DNA of 64,000 bases from the NCBI GenBank assembly GCA_037349105.1, contig JAYJMM010000041.1:124001-188000 (forward strand), read 5' to 3'. The notes beneath the pieces were generated by a model, which saw nothing but the letters and a program-made list of their open reading frames with translations, ran no database searches and had not been told where the DNA came from. Shown here piece by piece: positions 31,201 through 43,024 of the stretch. This DNA is from Limnomonas spitsbergensis (taxonomy: Eukaryota > Chlorophyta > Chlorophyceae > Chlamydomonadales). How positions within the stretch are numbered: position 1 is the first letter of the stretch; each line of letters begins with the position of its first letter. Position numbers and translations under genes: made by a program.

Positions 31201-34200
31201 CAGCACAGGAAGTGTAGTGCACTCAAACTTCATGCAACCAGCCACAATATGAGTTGGAACTTGGCATTACAAAGCATTTACTCGAATTTGAGGCAGGAAT
31301 ACCAGACAGTCAAAGTGGGCAGTTGGTCAGTGAAATGTGTTACCGGCAACTGGCTGGCTGGCACCAGTTACCGCGGCCCCGGATGATTATGCTGATGATC
31401 AGCCGTTGGTGACCAGACCGTCCGCTCAGCGGCTGCTTATCATCCGCTGATAATCACGCCGGCTGATAAGGCTAATGAACAGCTGACATTTCAAAAGGGA
31501 ACGGAAATCTCTTGCTGTTCATAACCAGTGCCGTATACCGGAACCTCAGACAGTGCACAGGCAACTTCAAATCAGGCGTTATATCCTAGTTCATTTGTCA
31601 GGGCGTTGAGGCTTGAGATCCTTTTGTTGCGTGCTCCCACCTGAACCGGGGAAATGGGATTCTCAACTTGGTTATGCCCAGGTGTGGGCTCCTGAAATGG
31701 CTCTACATCTTGATCGTTTCCAGGAATACACGACCGTTCTAAAGATAAACATTTTTGATCCAGGCAACTTGCTAACGCTTGTGACTCCCTCTTGATGTCG
31801 GTCAGAATCGGGACAATGGGACAAGCACCCAGACGTGACTTCGCCGTACGAGTTCTCTGCGACAGTGTCCCAAGACATGGACGCGCCCCTCTCCCACTAC
31901 TTCATCTCGAGCGGTCACAACTCATACCTTACCTCCGACCAGCTGGTGGGGAGCAGTGGAGTGGAGACCATCATCATGGTGAGCTGCTGCTGCTCCTGCT
32001 GCTGCTGTCGCACTGTTCGAGCTGAGCCAACTCTCCCCCTCATGCATGCGCTCAGTGCCTGCATCGTGGCTGCCGAGTCATCGAGCTTGACTGCTACAAT
32101 GGCGCAATGGGCCGCCCCGAGTGCAAGCATGGCGGGACAGCTACCAAGCCTGTTCTGTTCAAGGCAAGCCAGTGTTTCACATCTCAGTCACATGTCTCTT
32201 GCCAGCCTATTCAAGCCTGGCCTCATCTTGGGTTAAAGTGCAAGCCCTAGAGTGATCCTGGCTCACAACCTGTTCCCCTGCACTCTGCAGACGTGCATTC
32301 AGGCTATTCGGGACCACAGCTTCAAGACCTCTCCCTACCCTGTGATCATCACTCTGGAAAATCACACAGAGGGACAGGGCCAGGTGGGCACTCACATGGA
32401 AGGTCTTCCCAGTGCACTGTCTGAGCACTGGATGGTCTGGTGATGTTTCAGCATCTGCGCATCCACACAAATATAAAACGCCTGTGCTGATGTGTCAGTC
32501 CATGCTGACTCCATTGCTGCCACCAAATCCTTCCAACTTTCAGGCAATTGACAAATGCGTTGCGTGCTCCCCCCTATTCCAAACCTTGAACCTGGCAACC
32601 CTGCACATACAGATTGAAGTACAAGACATTTTGAGAAAGGAGCTGGGTGCTAGCCTGTTCATCCCACCTAAGGAGCCACAGTCCAAGTGGCTCAGCCCCA
32701 ATGAACTGAAAAACATGTTCCTCATCAGAACGAATGTGGGTGGCAATTACATCGTATGAAGCTGTGAAATGTGCTTGCTGTATCTCAGCCGCAGGTCAGA
32801 TCAGGGTTCAGATCATTGCTGCAATAATACATGATCCTGGTGCATGTATCAAGCCCATTATTTTGTAAGGGGCATGGATACGTGGATCCAGTGTCTACTC
32901 ACACTAAGAGCGTGAGAAGTAAATTTAACCAATATGCCTTGATGCCTCATGCATGTGGAACCATGGAACCCTCTTTCACACACTGCTTAACGTCTTTACG
33001 ACTGATGGATCTCCTTTTAGACCAAGAAGGCATGTGCGGAGCTGAAGAGCTGTGTGTACATCAGCAACAACCATTTCATGGGCTTTGCAGCCATGAATGC
33101 TTTGCGTGAGTCGGGAATATCGATTAGGTGAATATTGCAGGAAATGGGATCAATATGGATCACACAGGCAACTCAATTTTCCGGAGGTTCTGCACTGATT
33201 GTCAGTCCCTCCAGTGTGGAAGCATCTGATGCTGTCAGTGTGGAAGCAGTGTGGAAGCATCTGATGCTACCTGTAGTTCACACCTTGCTCTACATGTCCT
33301 GGAGCTAAGTTCGTGCTATCTTGTTCCTCATCAGTAGAGTGTCTCTCATGCTACCAAAGCCAGCCTGCAACCAGGCCCCTTTTAACCCTCACACGCTTTC
33401 ACCCTTTTGCCCAGCCCATGTCTGCTCCTCGTCTATTGACGAGAACAGGGTCAAGAAAGTTCTCAAGGACCTGAAATTTGAAGTCGCGACGGGGACAGAC
33501 GCCGTACGGCGAGTAGAATCTATGGGCGAGGTCAAATCTTTGCCGAAGAAAGAAGCTGCAGGCGTGAAGGGGGAGTTGCCCTTGACACCCAAGCAGGAGG
33601 AGGAGATGGAAGTTGCTCATGCCAACAGCGTGCAAGAGCTTATGGGGTACACACAAAGGTTGGTATGCTGGGCGGTGGCTAGGGCATGCCGGGGAGGTAT
33701 CAAAGGATATGAGCTTGGTTGGTCGGATGTTGTGGGCAGTGCAGGTGCCGCCACAACCTTCATTGACACCGGCAAATGTACTGTGCTGTTGCTAGTCTGT
33801 CCTGAATTCCGCCTGCTGCCACTTGAAGTGTGCTTATGAGCCTGATTTAGCAGGCTGACAGCCATCATTCCCTTTTCAGGGAAGGACATGAAGATGACTG
33901 TTTTCTAGTAGTGTAGATGCACGTCCCTGGACTCACCGATTTCACCCTATTCCCATCCCCTTCCCCTCCCCAGGCACCTGATGAGAGTCTATCCAGCCGG
34001 TTGGCGTGTGCATAGCGGGTGAGTTTCAAGGGGTGGGGCGGGGCTGGTGCTTACTTCAGCAACTAATCAGCAACTAAAAATCCTACCAAAAACATTGTTC
34101 GAAAGGGTCAGGCAGTGAGGACCGCCAGTGGATATGAAAAACTGGTTTGTGGCATGCGACAGGTAACATGCTTACCGCATTTTTTTATTTCTCTAGTCAT

Positions 34201-36595
34201 TTGTCGGGAAGATATGCGCAGCAGAGATTTTTAAGTGGTGGTTGTTTCACCTTCCCCAGGCCCTGTCCCCGCCACTGATTGATCCTCCTGATTTGGCATT
34301 TATTTCTGCTGCCAGAAACTATGACCCGATGCTGGCCTGGAGCATGGGCGCCTCCTTGGCTGCGCTCAACTGGCAAGCCGGGGACAAGGCAATCTGGGTC
34401 AACGAGGGCAAGGTGAACGAGGGCAGGGTCGTGAGGCGGGGTCTGGGGTCTGGGGCAAGGAGGGTAGGGTCAACGAGGGCGGGGTTGCAGGGGGGTCTGC
34501 AATCTGCAGGGTCAGGAGCCTCCGCTACTGTGGTCAGCCGACCTCACTGTATTCCTGATGCTGGCATAGCTTACCTATTAATGCAATTGTGCGCTCACCC
34601 GCCAGGGCTCGCTCCCGGCCTCGCCTTCGGGGAGAATCCTAGCTCTTTCCATGTCCCGCAAGGAAGCCGCTACACACTGGTTCCCAGTGTTGCTGCCCCC
34701 TTGCGCTTAATCTGGGTCCCCACTGGCATAGGCGCTTCGCACCCGTACTAGAGGGGACCCCACCAGCCCCTGTGTGCCTCGCTTTCACACACTGGAATTG
34801 TGCGGGGTCTGCATTGACATCACTCAATAATGGTCACTCAATACATACCACAACATTGACATTGTCACTCAATTCATACCACACGATGATATACTGGTAT
34901 GGACGGGGTCCCTCAAATATCTGTATATGCTTTGCATGTATATATCTGTCTTCACATTTGACAGCGTCGCTCTGCTGCTTCCGTTGGTTGCAGTTTCGGG
35001 ATAACGGTGCATGCGGCTACATCAAGAAACCTGTGTGGATGCTGGAGGATGCCTTCAAGTACGATGGCCTGCCGCAGCCTCCCGCCCGCCAACTGGCTGT
35101 CACCCTCTTCTCAGCATACATGCCTCAGGGCACTGCTTGCATGTGTGGCAAGGTTTGGAACAACAGCCAGAAGGCTTGCTGCTGCCAGTGGCCCTTTGTT
35201 GCAGGGGCAGTAGACAAAAGGGGCTTTCTGCTGCCTGTGTCCTAATGGTTGCGGGGCCAGTAGACAAAAGGGCTTTCTGCTGCCTGTGTCCTAATGGTTA
35301 CGGGGCCAGTAGACAAAAGGGCTTTCTGCTGCCTGTGTCCTAATGGTTGCGGGGCCAGTAGACAAAAGGGCCTTCTGCTGCCTGTGTCTCTCTGTTGCAG
35401 AACTTTCCACACGGCTGGCTGATTGAGACACTTAAACCTGCCTGCATGCCCCACCTGGCTTATTGAGACATTTAAACCTGCTTGCATGCCCCACCTGGCT
35501 TATTGAGACACTTAAACCTGCCTGCATGCCCGAACTGGCTTTGCCTGCAGGATGACCTGCCTGCATGCCCCACCTAGCTTATGGAGACACTTAAACCTGC
35601 ATGCATGCCCAACCTGCCTGCATGAGTGCATGCCCCTCGTGCCTGCAGGATGACCTGCTGCTCCAGGTGGAGGTCAAGGGCATGTACATGGACAACAAGA
35701 AGAAAAAGACGGAGTACGTCCAGGACTCGGGGTGTCTGCTTGTTGACAAGACGTGAGTGGTGGCGGAGGAGTGGGGAGGGAGGATGGGGACTGGTCAGGG
35801 TGTGAACTTGCTGATCGGGGGGGTGGGGGGAGCAGGAGACAGTGTGGGAGTGGAAGCTGATGGGAGAGGGTATCAGAGGAAAAGGAAAGTAGGGGCTGAT
35901 GGGGGGGAGGGAGGGGCAGGTCTACTGGTTTTGAGTGTCCTGAGGGTTGCGTTTTGGCTGAAACGCAATGCGGGAAATTACTAGGCTTCTGCTTAAATTG
36001 CCGTTTGTTTTTTCTGCGGGTAAACGATTCAGTGGTGGACCCGAATTTGAAGTTATCTCTGTCAAAAGCATGTCCAGCAACATCCTAGGCTGGTGATGGA
36101 TGTGCAAGGATGCTGAGTCATCAGTCCAGTCTTAAGCAAACATTATTTTGTGATACATGCATATTGCATAGTGGACTATTGTTGATGCGTGGACATTTCG
36201 TTGATGCAGGTATATTTTCCCGATTGTGTTCCCCGAGATGGCAGTCCTGCTTTTCGTCTTGAAGGATCATGACACAACAAAGGACGATTCCCTGGGTGAG
36301 GGGAGAGGGGGGAGAGGAGAGAGGGGGGAGGTGAAAGGGGAGAGGGGAAAGAGGGGAGGGTAGAGAGAAGGGGGAGACAGGAGACGGGAGAGAGGGGTGG
36401 GGAGGGGAGAGAGGAGAGGGGAGACAGGAGAGGGGAGAGAGGGGGGGGGTAGAGGGGAGAGAGGAGAGAGGGGAGGGGAGATAGGAAAGGGGTGAGAGGG
36501 AGAGAGGGGAGGGGAGAGGGAGAGGGAAGAGTGAAGGCAATGTGGGTACTACAGCGCTGGGCTCCGTGTGCGAAGAGGCGGAGGGAACACAGCTT

Positions 36596-36686
<91 letters not shown>

Positions 36687-36727
36687 ACTGCTGTTTAAGC
36701 TGTTGTTGCCGCTGTTGATGTTGCTGT

Positions 36728-36762
<35 letters not shown>

Positions 36763-37656
36763 CTGCTGCTGTTGCTATTGCTGCTGCTGCTGCTGCTCCT
36801 GTTGCTGCTGTTCCTGTTGTTGCTGCTGCTGTTGCTGCTGCTCCTGCTGCTCCTGCTGCTGCTGCTGTTGCTGCTCCTGCTGCTCCTGCTGCTGTTGCTC
36901 CTGCTGCTGTTGCTCCCGCTGCTGCTGCTTTTGCTGCTGCTGCTCCTGCTGCTGCTGCTCCTGCTGCTGTTGCTCCTGCTGATGCTGCTGTTGCTGATGC
37001 TGCTGTTGCTGTTGCCGTTGCTGCTGCTGTCCTTTGATCTAGGCCTGAAGGGGGTAAAAAGGGGGAAGTAATGTCCATTGCAATCTGTCATGGGCCAGTC
37101 ACTGCTGCGAAACGAATTCATGTCTCACCCCTCCTCTCTACCCTTCCATGTGTCTCGACAGGCTACTTCTCTCTCCCGATTGCCTCACTGAAGACCGGCA
37201 ATTTCAAGCTGCCCACGCTGGACTGTGCCGGGAAGCCCATTCCTGGCTCTTGGATGAAGGTTAGCTCGATCCCACATTGCGCTGAAATAGCCTAATTCTG
37301 ACGATAGGAGAGCACGGGGGGAGCAAGAGTCCCGGTTGGCAGGTAGGTCGGGAATGCTGGATTTCACGCGGTGTAAGACTGGTTGTCCAGAGCTGTGTAG
37401 TGCCCCCTTTCCATCTTTTGTTATGCCGCAACCAGACTTTCTTCCGCGGCGTACAAATGGTCTTGTGACATGTCCCACGCATCAAATGTCGTGGGCTGCT
37501 GGACTGTAACAACTTCACAACTTCACACGTGTCAGTTTGTTGGGCTGATCATGACCTGTGTTGCTGCTGCAGGTTGGCCTGGCCTGGAAGGATGAACCTG
37601 GTGAGACCAGCCAGGATGTTACAAACCCTCTAGCGGCATTGCCTCCGACGACGTGA
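28258..37656 (+). CDS. Phosphoinositide-specific phospholipase C (EF-hand, X, Y, C2)
   Basis: Hydrolyses PtdIns(4,5)P2 to IP3 and diacylglycerol at the plasma membrane in a Ca2+-dependent manner. EF-hand exon 28258-28386 (FVDAANDGFLDRPDLEASL). X domain exons 31806-31978, 32056-32163, 32291-32383 and 32613-32735, with PLSHYFISSGHNSYLT, GCRVIELDCYNG, KHGGTATKPVLFK and PVIITLENH: both catalytic histidines and the Ca2+-binding Glu/Asp residues are present. Y domain exons 33021-33105, 33415-33658, 33974-34018, 34316-34412 and 34994-35152 (HLMRVYPAGWRVHSGNYDP, NGACGYIKKPVWML). C2 exons 35649-35752, 36033-36092, 36210-36295, 37162-37259 and 37573-37656 (FPIVFPEMAVLLFVLKDHD). X to C2 is 519 codons in phase. 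One intron (32164) begins GC. The Y domain carries a charged Lys/Glu-rich insert (IDENRVKKVLKDLKFE onward). The 3.4-kb interval after the EF-hand exon probably hides another exon. The end of the exon at 35152 is less certain. Confidence 0.93.
29707..29829 (+). mobile_element. 95-bp LINE-A 3'-tail insertion with 14-bp target duplication
   Basis: ACTCGCACCATGGA stands at 29707-29720 and again at 29816-29829. The enclosed 95 bp end with the LINE-A terminus CCCAGAGGTGTAACGTCATT (then GAC). This is a textbook 5'-truncated target-primed insertion. Confidence 0.88.
30051..30536. mobile_element. Non-autonomous element with about 45-bp inverted ends
   Basis: The left end has CAGCTGCGAGGGGGGGACA and CACCCCATCC. 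The right end has GGATGGGATCC and TTTTTTGTCTGCCCCC then CTCGGTCAGCTGCTGG, the reverse of the left with a few changes. About 486 bp with no open frame of note. A related left-end sequence (GGGGGGCACAAAAG and CACCCCATCC) occurs at 62705-62740. Confidence 0.6.
35200..35400. repeat. 49-bp minisatellite, four copies (phospholipase C intron)
   Basis: AGTAGACAAAAGGG recurs at 35209, 35259, 35308 and 35357 with TTTCTGCTGCCTGTGTCC between. The array ends at a CTGTTGCAG acceptor-like word followed by an open NFPHGWLIE stretch that may be an alternative exon start. Confidence 0.88.
35404..35630. repeat. 40-bp degenerate tandem repeat (phospholipase C intron)
   Basis: TTGAGACACTTAAACCTGCC and CTGCATGCCCCACCTGGCTT repeat every 40 bp from 35423 to 35503, then decay toward the next exon at 35649. 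Confidence 0.85.
36296..36536 (+). repeat. Homopurine tract (phospholipase C intron)
   Basis: About 240 bp almost entirely G and A on the plus strand (GGGGAGAGGGGGGAGAGGAG-type runs), beginning at the donor site of the exon ending 36295. Long purine mirror-like tracts can form triplex DNA. Confidence 0.93.
36596..37035 (+). repeat. CTG-type trinucleotide array, about 435 bp
   Basis: A pure CTG run of about 20 units (36600-36662) is followed by CTG interrupted with TTG, CTC, CTA and GTT-type variants to 37033. It is intronic, since it is flanked by the phospholipase C exons ending at 36295 and starting at 37162, and lies on the sense strand. Confidence 0.97.
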
Positions 37657-38217
37657 AGCCAGGGTGGTGATGCGAGGGCTCGGTATCGGTGAACGCCAGC
37701 TTGCATCTTTGCTGTGGCCCATCTTGGCGATGCAAATGGCTGTTGCCAAGATGGGATAATTTTTTTGGTCCGGGGCAGCAAATCTTGAGTTTTCAAAGTG
37801 TTGAAAAAGGGCTTCGGAAAACAGTGTACAAACCTTTATAACCTTTATTATAAACACTCAAGGATGTGGAATGTTCATCCCGAATCAGAATTTGCCTCAT
37901 TCCCCTAATACTCAAATACTCGCCACGTGTTTTAAGTTAGGAGACCCATGCTACTGCATCCCTAAACAACTGTGTGGGTTTGATTGAGGTAACCCTAGCG
38001 GTTTGGGGCCCCGTGTCAACAACTTTTATAATGACGCAAATTAGTCAATAACGTCAATAATGACGCAAATTAGTAATTGAGAGAGTTGAAGTTGCATGCT
38101 TCTGTTTGGTATTCTTCACTAGATAATTCTTCGGATAATCCTGGAAATGCTGTTGTGGTCATCCACTCTTAGCTGTAAGCTCTTTGTGTTATTGACATAC
38201 ACTCGTTGCAATATGAT

Positions 38218-38390
38218 GTTTAGAAAGGTGCATACCCGCTGGGCCCTGTTGAACTCTCGGCCTCGTGGGCCTGGTAGGGGATGAGCAAGCTCAATTCCAG
38301 CTACGATGCACAGCCAGGATCATGGTGCAGCCATGCTACCCCTCACCCCCCCGTCTAGATGGGGGGGAAGATCGTGTGGCGAGTTCGATT
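38218..38390 (-). repeat. SINE-like repeat copy 3
   Basis: GTGCATACCCGCTGGGCCC, GGGGATGAGCAAGCTCAATT and AGGATCATGGTGCAGCCATG align with copies 2 and 4. Confidence 0.75.
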
Positions 38391-38619
38391 TGTCAACCTT
38401 TGGGTATGGATGCCACCAGCGTTGTACCACTGGGCCCTCCCCCACGTTGCATTATGATGTAAATGACGTTATCCCCCCGGGCCCTGCTAACAAGAGGTAG
38501 AAGGCTCGGTCGCGTGCCGCTATCTAATATACCAGTAGCTTGCTTTATTCACAGTTTTCCAGTCGAGTTATGCTTAGTCAACAGCCCAGACTTGCTAGGG
38601 ACGGAATGAAGGACAGCAA

Positions 38620-38770
38620 GTCAATGACATTACACCTCTAAGCCCTGCTAAAAAAGGCTCGGCCGCACGTGTGCCCAACTGTCCCGTTGGAAAAAAAGAA
38701 ACAGAAGGTAAGAGGGAAAGAATGAGACGAACACAAAGGAAAGAAATAACCCCCCAAAAGGAAAAGGCAG
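38620..38770 (-). mobile_element. LINE-A 3'-end fragment
   Basis: It reads from the terminus GTCAATGACATTACACCTC into GCTCGGCCGCACGTGTGCCC and a purine-rich stretch (AAAGGAAAGAAATAAC), the reverse complement of the LINE-A 3' UTR. No clean target duplication was found. Confidence 0.7.
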
Positions 38771-41700
38771 CCCGAAGTACCTTTGCCACTCTCAAGCCTA
38801 TTCCCCAAGCAAGGAACGGGAGGTGGAGTGTACACTGTCCCTACGCGCATGTCCTCGTGCCCGTCAGCGCCTGTGGGGTCGCTGCTGCTGCTCAAGAGGC
38901 CCTGGGCGCTGCTGCTCAGGCAAATGCTGCAGGTGCGTGGGGTGGCGCGTGTCAACAGGGGGTTAGGCTTCATGGTTTAGGGTTTACTATAGCCCAGCTC
39001 CAGTGTAGAGTTTGGGGGTAAACAGTTATTAGAGCCCAGGTCCACTTAAGGGTCCGAAACCTGTGCCCTAAACTAGAGTGTGGGCTGATTCGTCGGTGGA
39101 TGTTGTCAGTAAGTTGGGGTGAGCTAGCGGTTTGTGACGAGTTGGGCATACTCACTCGGCCGGACCCCGATTTCGGTAAATCTGTATCGGATATTCCTCG
39201 GACTCACAAACCTCCAACGCCAAGAGCTCTGGCGTTGATGCTCCACACCCCCTCATCCCCGCACCAAGTGGGTCCCATCCTCGGCAAACCAGGATCACTC
39301 ATGCTGTCATGCATCGACCATCATGTCTCCTTTACCATGAATCCGGTCCATTCCGACTTAAACATCATACCACCACATTCCTTCACCATCCAGATTGGAC
39401 TCCACTCGCCCCCTTCCGGCCCGTTACCTCCTCCCTCCTCACCTTCTTCTCCTGCCTCTGATCTGCAGCCCCTTCCATGACAACATAACTATGCCTACCT
39501 CTACCGCCCATATGGCACTCTCGTTGGCTGCACCCAAATTACACCCTAATTAAACAGCGGGGCTTATCCATGAGGTATAGTGGTGATGAGAAGTGTGGAG
39601 GTGCATATGCCCATACAGAACAGCACGACATTGAACACGATCTTCTTGTCAAAGCCAGTCATGCATGAGGCCAGGAGGGAAAGGCGGCCGTCGTTCTTCC
39701 TGCCCCAACGCATGCGCATGTGCCCGTCCCTGCAGAACCACACGTCTCCAAATTGTTCTTGTCCATGCCAATCCCGCTAATCCTGCATGAGGCTAGCGGG
39801 AGAGGAGGCAGCTACTTTAGCTGCTAGGATACATGCCCTTCAAGGGCAGGTACGGACGGTCCGAAGTGCATGTCCATGTCCATGTCCATGCAGAACAACA
39901 CGACTCAAATCGCGTTGTGTAGGCCAGGCCAGGCCTGCTGGTCATGCATGAGGCATGGGGAGCAATCGGCAATCGTGTAGGCAGCGCAGACGCATGCCCG
40001 AGTGTTAGAAGATCTGACGTGACATGGCATTGTGGCAACATGGCTTAGGGACAGGTTGACTGGTCTGAACGATTTGCCAGCGTCAAGCAGAAACCCTCAT
40101 CAAGCCAGGAGGTCAATGAGTACAGAGGTGGCAGATCCGGCATTTAATGTCGTGACCGACTTGGTCGCGTACCGCATGGCCTCGCAAGCGCTGTCCATCA
40201 GCGTAGGTGATGAAGCCATGGCTTGTGGCCTTGTGCCGACTGGCTGGTTTACGCTGTGCTGTTACGAGGGGCTCTTTAGAAAGAGCCGTAAATTCCCTTC
40301 GTGTTCCAAATGGCTGATTCGTTACAGGAGGCAATCAGGAGGCCGGCCGTAGGGCAGCCGGATTGGTTGCCGCATTTTGTATTCTGCCGCTGGGGAAATC
40401 CCAAGGGTGTATTTGGCTGTATATAGTTGCGCCTTTCCCCCTGTCAGCAACAACCAGGTGATTGGCTAGTTGGACCTCGATCTTTGACAGTCAGGGTCGT
40501 TGAGGTCACCCTTCACATACGGAGATGTCAACCCTGGTTCGAGCCCTTGGCAAGGCACATTTTCACCTACGAGGAGACGAGTTGTTTTCTGGCACGCCCA
40601 ACCAATCCACTTGAGTAATGCAGGTCAAAGGAAACGCCGACGTGGCACATCGCCCGAATGAATAATTAGCCGTATTTCCCCTACAAACGGCCCGCCTGTT
40701 CAGCAGCAAATCCATATTTGTAAACCAACACACATGACAACTGGCAAACAGGACACCCCATCCATGCAGCAGCAAAGACACCCCATACGTAGTGTAGGGC
40801 TCCTTGGAGGAGGCGTATGGTGTAGGGGAAAATGGAGGCAAACGCAAGGAGTTGACATACCGCTAGCCGGTAGCATTCGTGGCATCCGGGTGCTATATGG
40901 TTCAAGTTTTGTTTGTTTTGCGACATTTGCCATGCATTGCGTGTTGTCTTGCTTTCTGCCTCTTTTGAAAAATCTGCTGCACAGAGTTTACCGTGTTTGT
41001 CCCTGTTTTGCATCCCTCGCCATGCAATGCTTGCTATCGTTCTGCCTACTTTGCAGCATCCACAGTGCATAGCTTGCAGTGCGACATTCTGCCTGTTGAA
41101 CAACATGTTGTGCCTGACTTTCAAGGAGGCCCATCATTTTGTCAGCGTGGGCCATCACTTGCATGACTTCAGCCATTTCTATCTTCGTCACCCCTCTTTC
41201 ATATTTCTTCCTTTCCCTCCCAACCATAAACTAGGCGCTCACATACCTGTATCAAGTATGATTGCCACACCAAGGCACCAACCCACCCGCCTCAATCATG
41301 TTAGTTGCCACAACGGCCCGAAAATGGCACCCGTTGGTCGACCTGGCCGGTTGGCCCCATCCAAACCGTCTGGCCATCATTCAGACAGACAGCTCCGAGG
41401 CAGTCCAGTCAAGAGGGTTGAGCACCAGGTTTTAGGGAGACCATGACAATGGCATGGCATCCTTGCCTCATTTGGTGCGGGTGACCCAAACAAGGCGGCA
41501 TAAGTATGGGCTTTTGCCGCGTGTCCCAACTGTCGCAATGTCTGCCAGCATAGGCTGCTGCAAGTTCACGGTGGCTGAGCGCAGAAAGGGCCCAGAAGAA
41601 CACGGCCAAGTCATGCTCTATGTACAGCCCTGGGGAGCCCACCAAGTCCGGGGATCCAGCTGCCTATTCCGTAGGTGGGTAAGACATTGCGGAGACCTAG

Positions 41701-41811
41701 GAGACTATGCGAGCCGATGGGGGCAGCTCGGGCAGGAGCAGAGGGCTCCCCCACCGCAGGACTTTTGTGCACCAGCCTCCCAGTAGGAGAGCATCGTGAT
41801 CCACGTCAGAG

Positions 41812-41995
41812 ACTGGGCCTAAGGTCAAAGACATTACACCTCTGGGCCCTGCTCAAAAAGGCTCGGCCGCGTGCGCGCGTAACTAAAAAGAGTTGGGAGG
41901 AAAGAAGGAAACAACACAAGGGGGCAGGACAAAAGAAAGAAAGAAAAAGTGGGAAAGAAGGAGAAGAACACAAAGGAAAAAAATACTGGGCCTAA
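41812..41995 (-). mobile_element. 162-bp LINE-A insertion with 11-bp target duplication
   Basis: ACTGGGCCTAA occurs at 41812-41822 and 41985-41995. The enclosed sequence is the LINE-A 3' end in reverse (ATTACACCTCTGGGCCCTG, GCTCGGCCGCGTGCG, then A/G-rich). Confidence 0.85.
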
Positions 41996-42361
41996 AGTGT
42001 ACAATCCAGCTGCTCAGCGGGGGATGGGGCCCATGGACGGGAAAGACCGGTCAGGGTACGCCCAGCTGCACGTGTGTTTTTACTGTTTTATTTGCAGAGG
42101 GCCCACGCACATCGTGCTATTCGTACAGCAGCAGCTGCAGGTGCAACTGCAGCTGCCCCTTATTCGTGCAGCAGCAGCTGCAACTACAGCTGCAAATGAT
42201 CAGTCAATAACTTAAAGAATAAAACCCGAAAGGTGAGCCAGAAGAAAGAGAAACAGGAAGGTAAGCCAGGAGAAAGAGTCGCATGGGTCATGCAAATCAT
42301 CAATCACTTGACTGCAAAGGCGGCAGCATGCGGGCCTGGATGCTCGCTGAAGAGAAGACTA

Positions 42362-43024
42362 TCACCCAGATATTTTGCAGTCTCCTGGCACGAAAGCAGT
42401 CTTCCCCCCCCACATTGTCTTGGTGCAGACCAAGGACAAGATCACCAACCGTTGTTCCCGCCTTAGCTGAGTCAGCCACTCAAACCTAGCTGGATTGCAT
42501 TGGAGGAACGTTTCCGGGACAACGCAGCAAGCCACATGACGGGCATGCTGTGCGGCCACGGCATACACGACGTCCGCATACACAGGTGGAGGATTGGCGA
42601 TGATGACATGCAGACCGTGGTGCTCGAGCAGGAACAATGAATACAATGTAGGCTGCATGGTGTCAAGCTGATACTCTGCAGTCAAGGACGACCCGATGCC
42701 TGCGTTATTGATGATGACGTGGAGAGCCCAGGGGTCGGGGTACAGGGTATTGTACTTTAAGACACGGGATGCAAAACCAGGGTCCTCATACAGCATAATG
42801 ACGCTGGGTGACAGGGTTAAGACCAGAACCTCCAGCAGGGTGGTACATTCATTCTCGGTGATGGTTATGGGGAACAGAGGAGAGTGTAAGTAACGGAACC
42901 CTCCAGGCATGCAGTTGGCCAGGTGGACGGCAAATTTGTCGCGGTCAGGCCCATCACCAGGCATAAGAGATTCCAGCGCTGCGGATGCGGTGATACGGTC
43001 GCTCCAATGGATCAACGGATGCAA
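42362..43024 (-). CDS. 220-residue ORF of a methyltransferase-bearing mobile element
   Basis: This open frame lies downstream (minus strand) of the cytosine-methyltransferase remnant. It contains HVIIANPPPVYADVVYAVA, followed about ten residues on by HVACCVVPETFLQ. The NPP word followed by a hydrophobic strand and VPxxFL resembles motif IV of N6-adenine methyltransferase folds, but a cofactor motif was not identified. It may be the second domain of one polyprotein. Function is not established. Confidence 0.35.
   Translation of the reverse strand: MHPLIHWSDRITASAALESLMPGDGPDRDKFAVHLANCMPGGFRYLHSPLFPITITENECTTLLEVLVLTLSPSVIMLYEDPGFASRVLKYNTLYPDPWALHVIINNAGIGSSLTAEYQLDTMQPTLYSLFLLEHHGLHVIIANPPPVYADVVYAVAAQHARHVACCVVPETFLQCNPARFEWLTQLRREQRLVILSLVCTKTMWGGKTAFVPGDCKISG

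Larger units (their letters stand above)
28387..31805. other. Large intron or gap within the phospholipase C locus
   Basis: This stretch is 3.4 kb long. It holds a LINE-A tail insert (29721-29815), a TIR-bounded element (30051-30536) and an imperfect hairpin of CGGCTGAT/ATCAGCCG words at about 31383-31485. Exon phases on either side do not join directly (2 then 1 base needed), so a short exon, perhaps the second EF-hand, should lie here but was not identified. Confidence 0.45.
37657..42361. other. Repeat-rich stretch without a convincing gene
   Basis: 4.7 kb. It holds SINE-like copy 3 (38218-38390), LINE-A 3'-end fragments at 38620-38770 and 41823-41984, and a degenerate duplicated segment around 39600-39730 and 39850-39960 (both with TGCAGAACxACACG words and CATGCATGAGGC). 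Frames of 100-177 codons near 40700-41450 overlap on both strands and show no recognised domain. Confidence 0.4.

Noticed and set aside
36549..37121. Poly-Ser/Asn, poly-Leu and poly-Ala frames up to 190 residues
   Set aside because: All are readings of the CTG-type trinucleotide array within the phospholipase C intron.
38671..39021. 116-residue plus-strand frame
   Set aside because: Its first part is the reverse of a LINE-A 3' UTR (purine-rich), so it is not a host gene.
40681..41446. Overlapping 147- and 177-residue frames on opposite strands
   Set aside because: No recognised domain, no plausible splice structure; overlapping antisense frames suggest at most one decayed element gene, which could not be identified.
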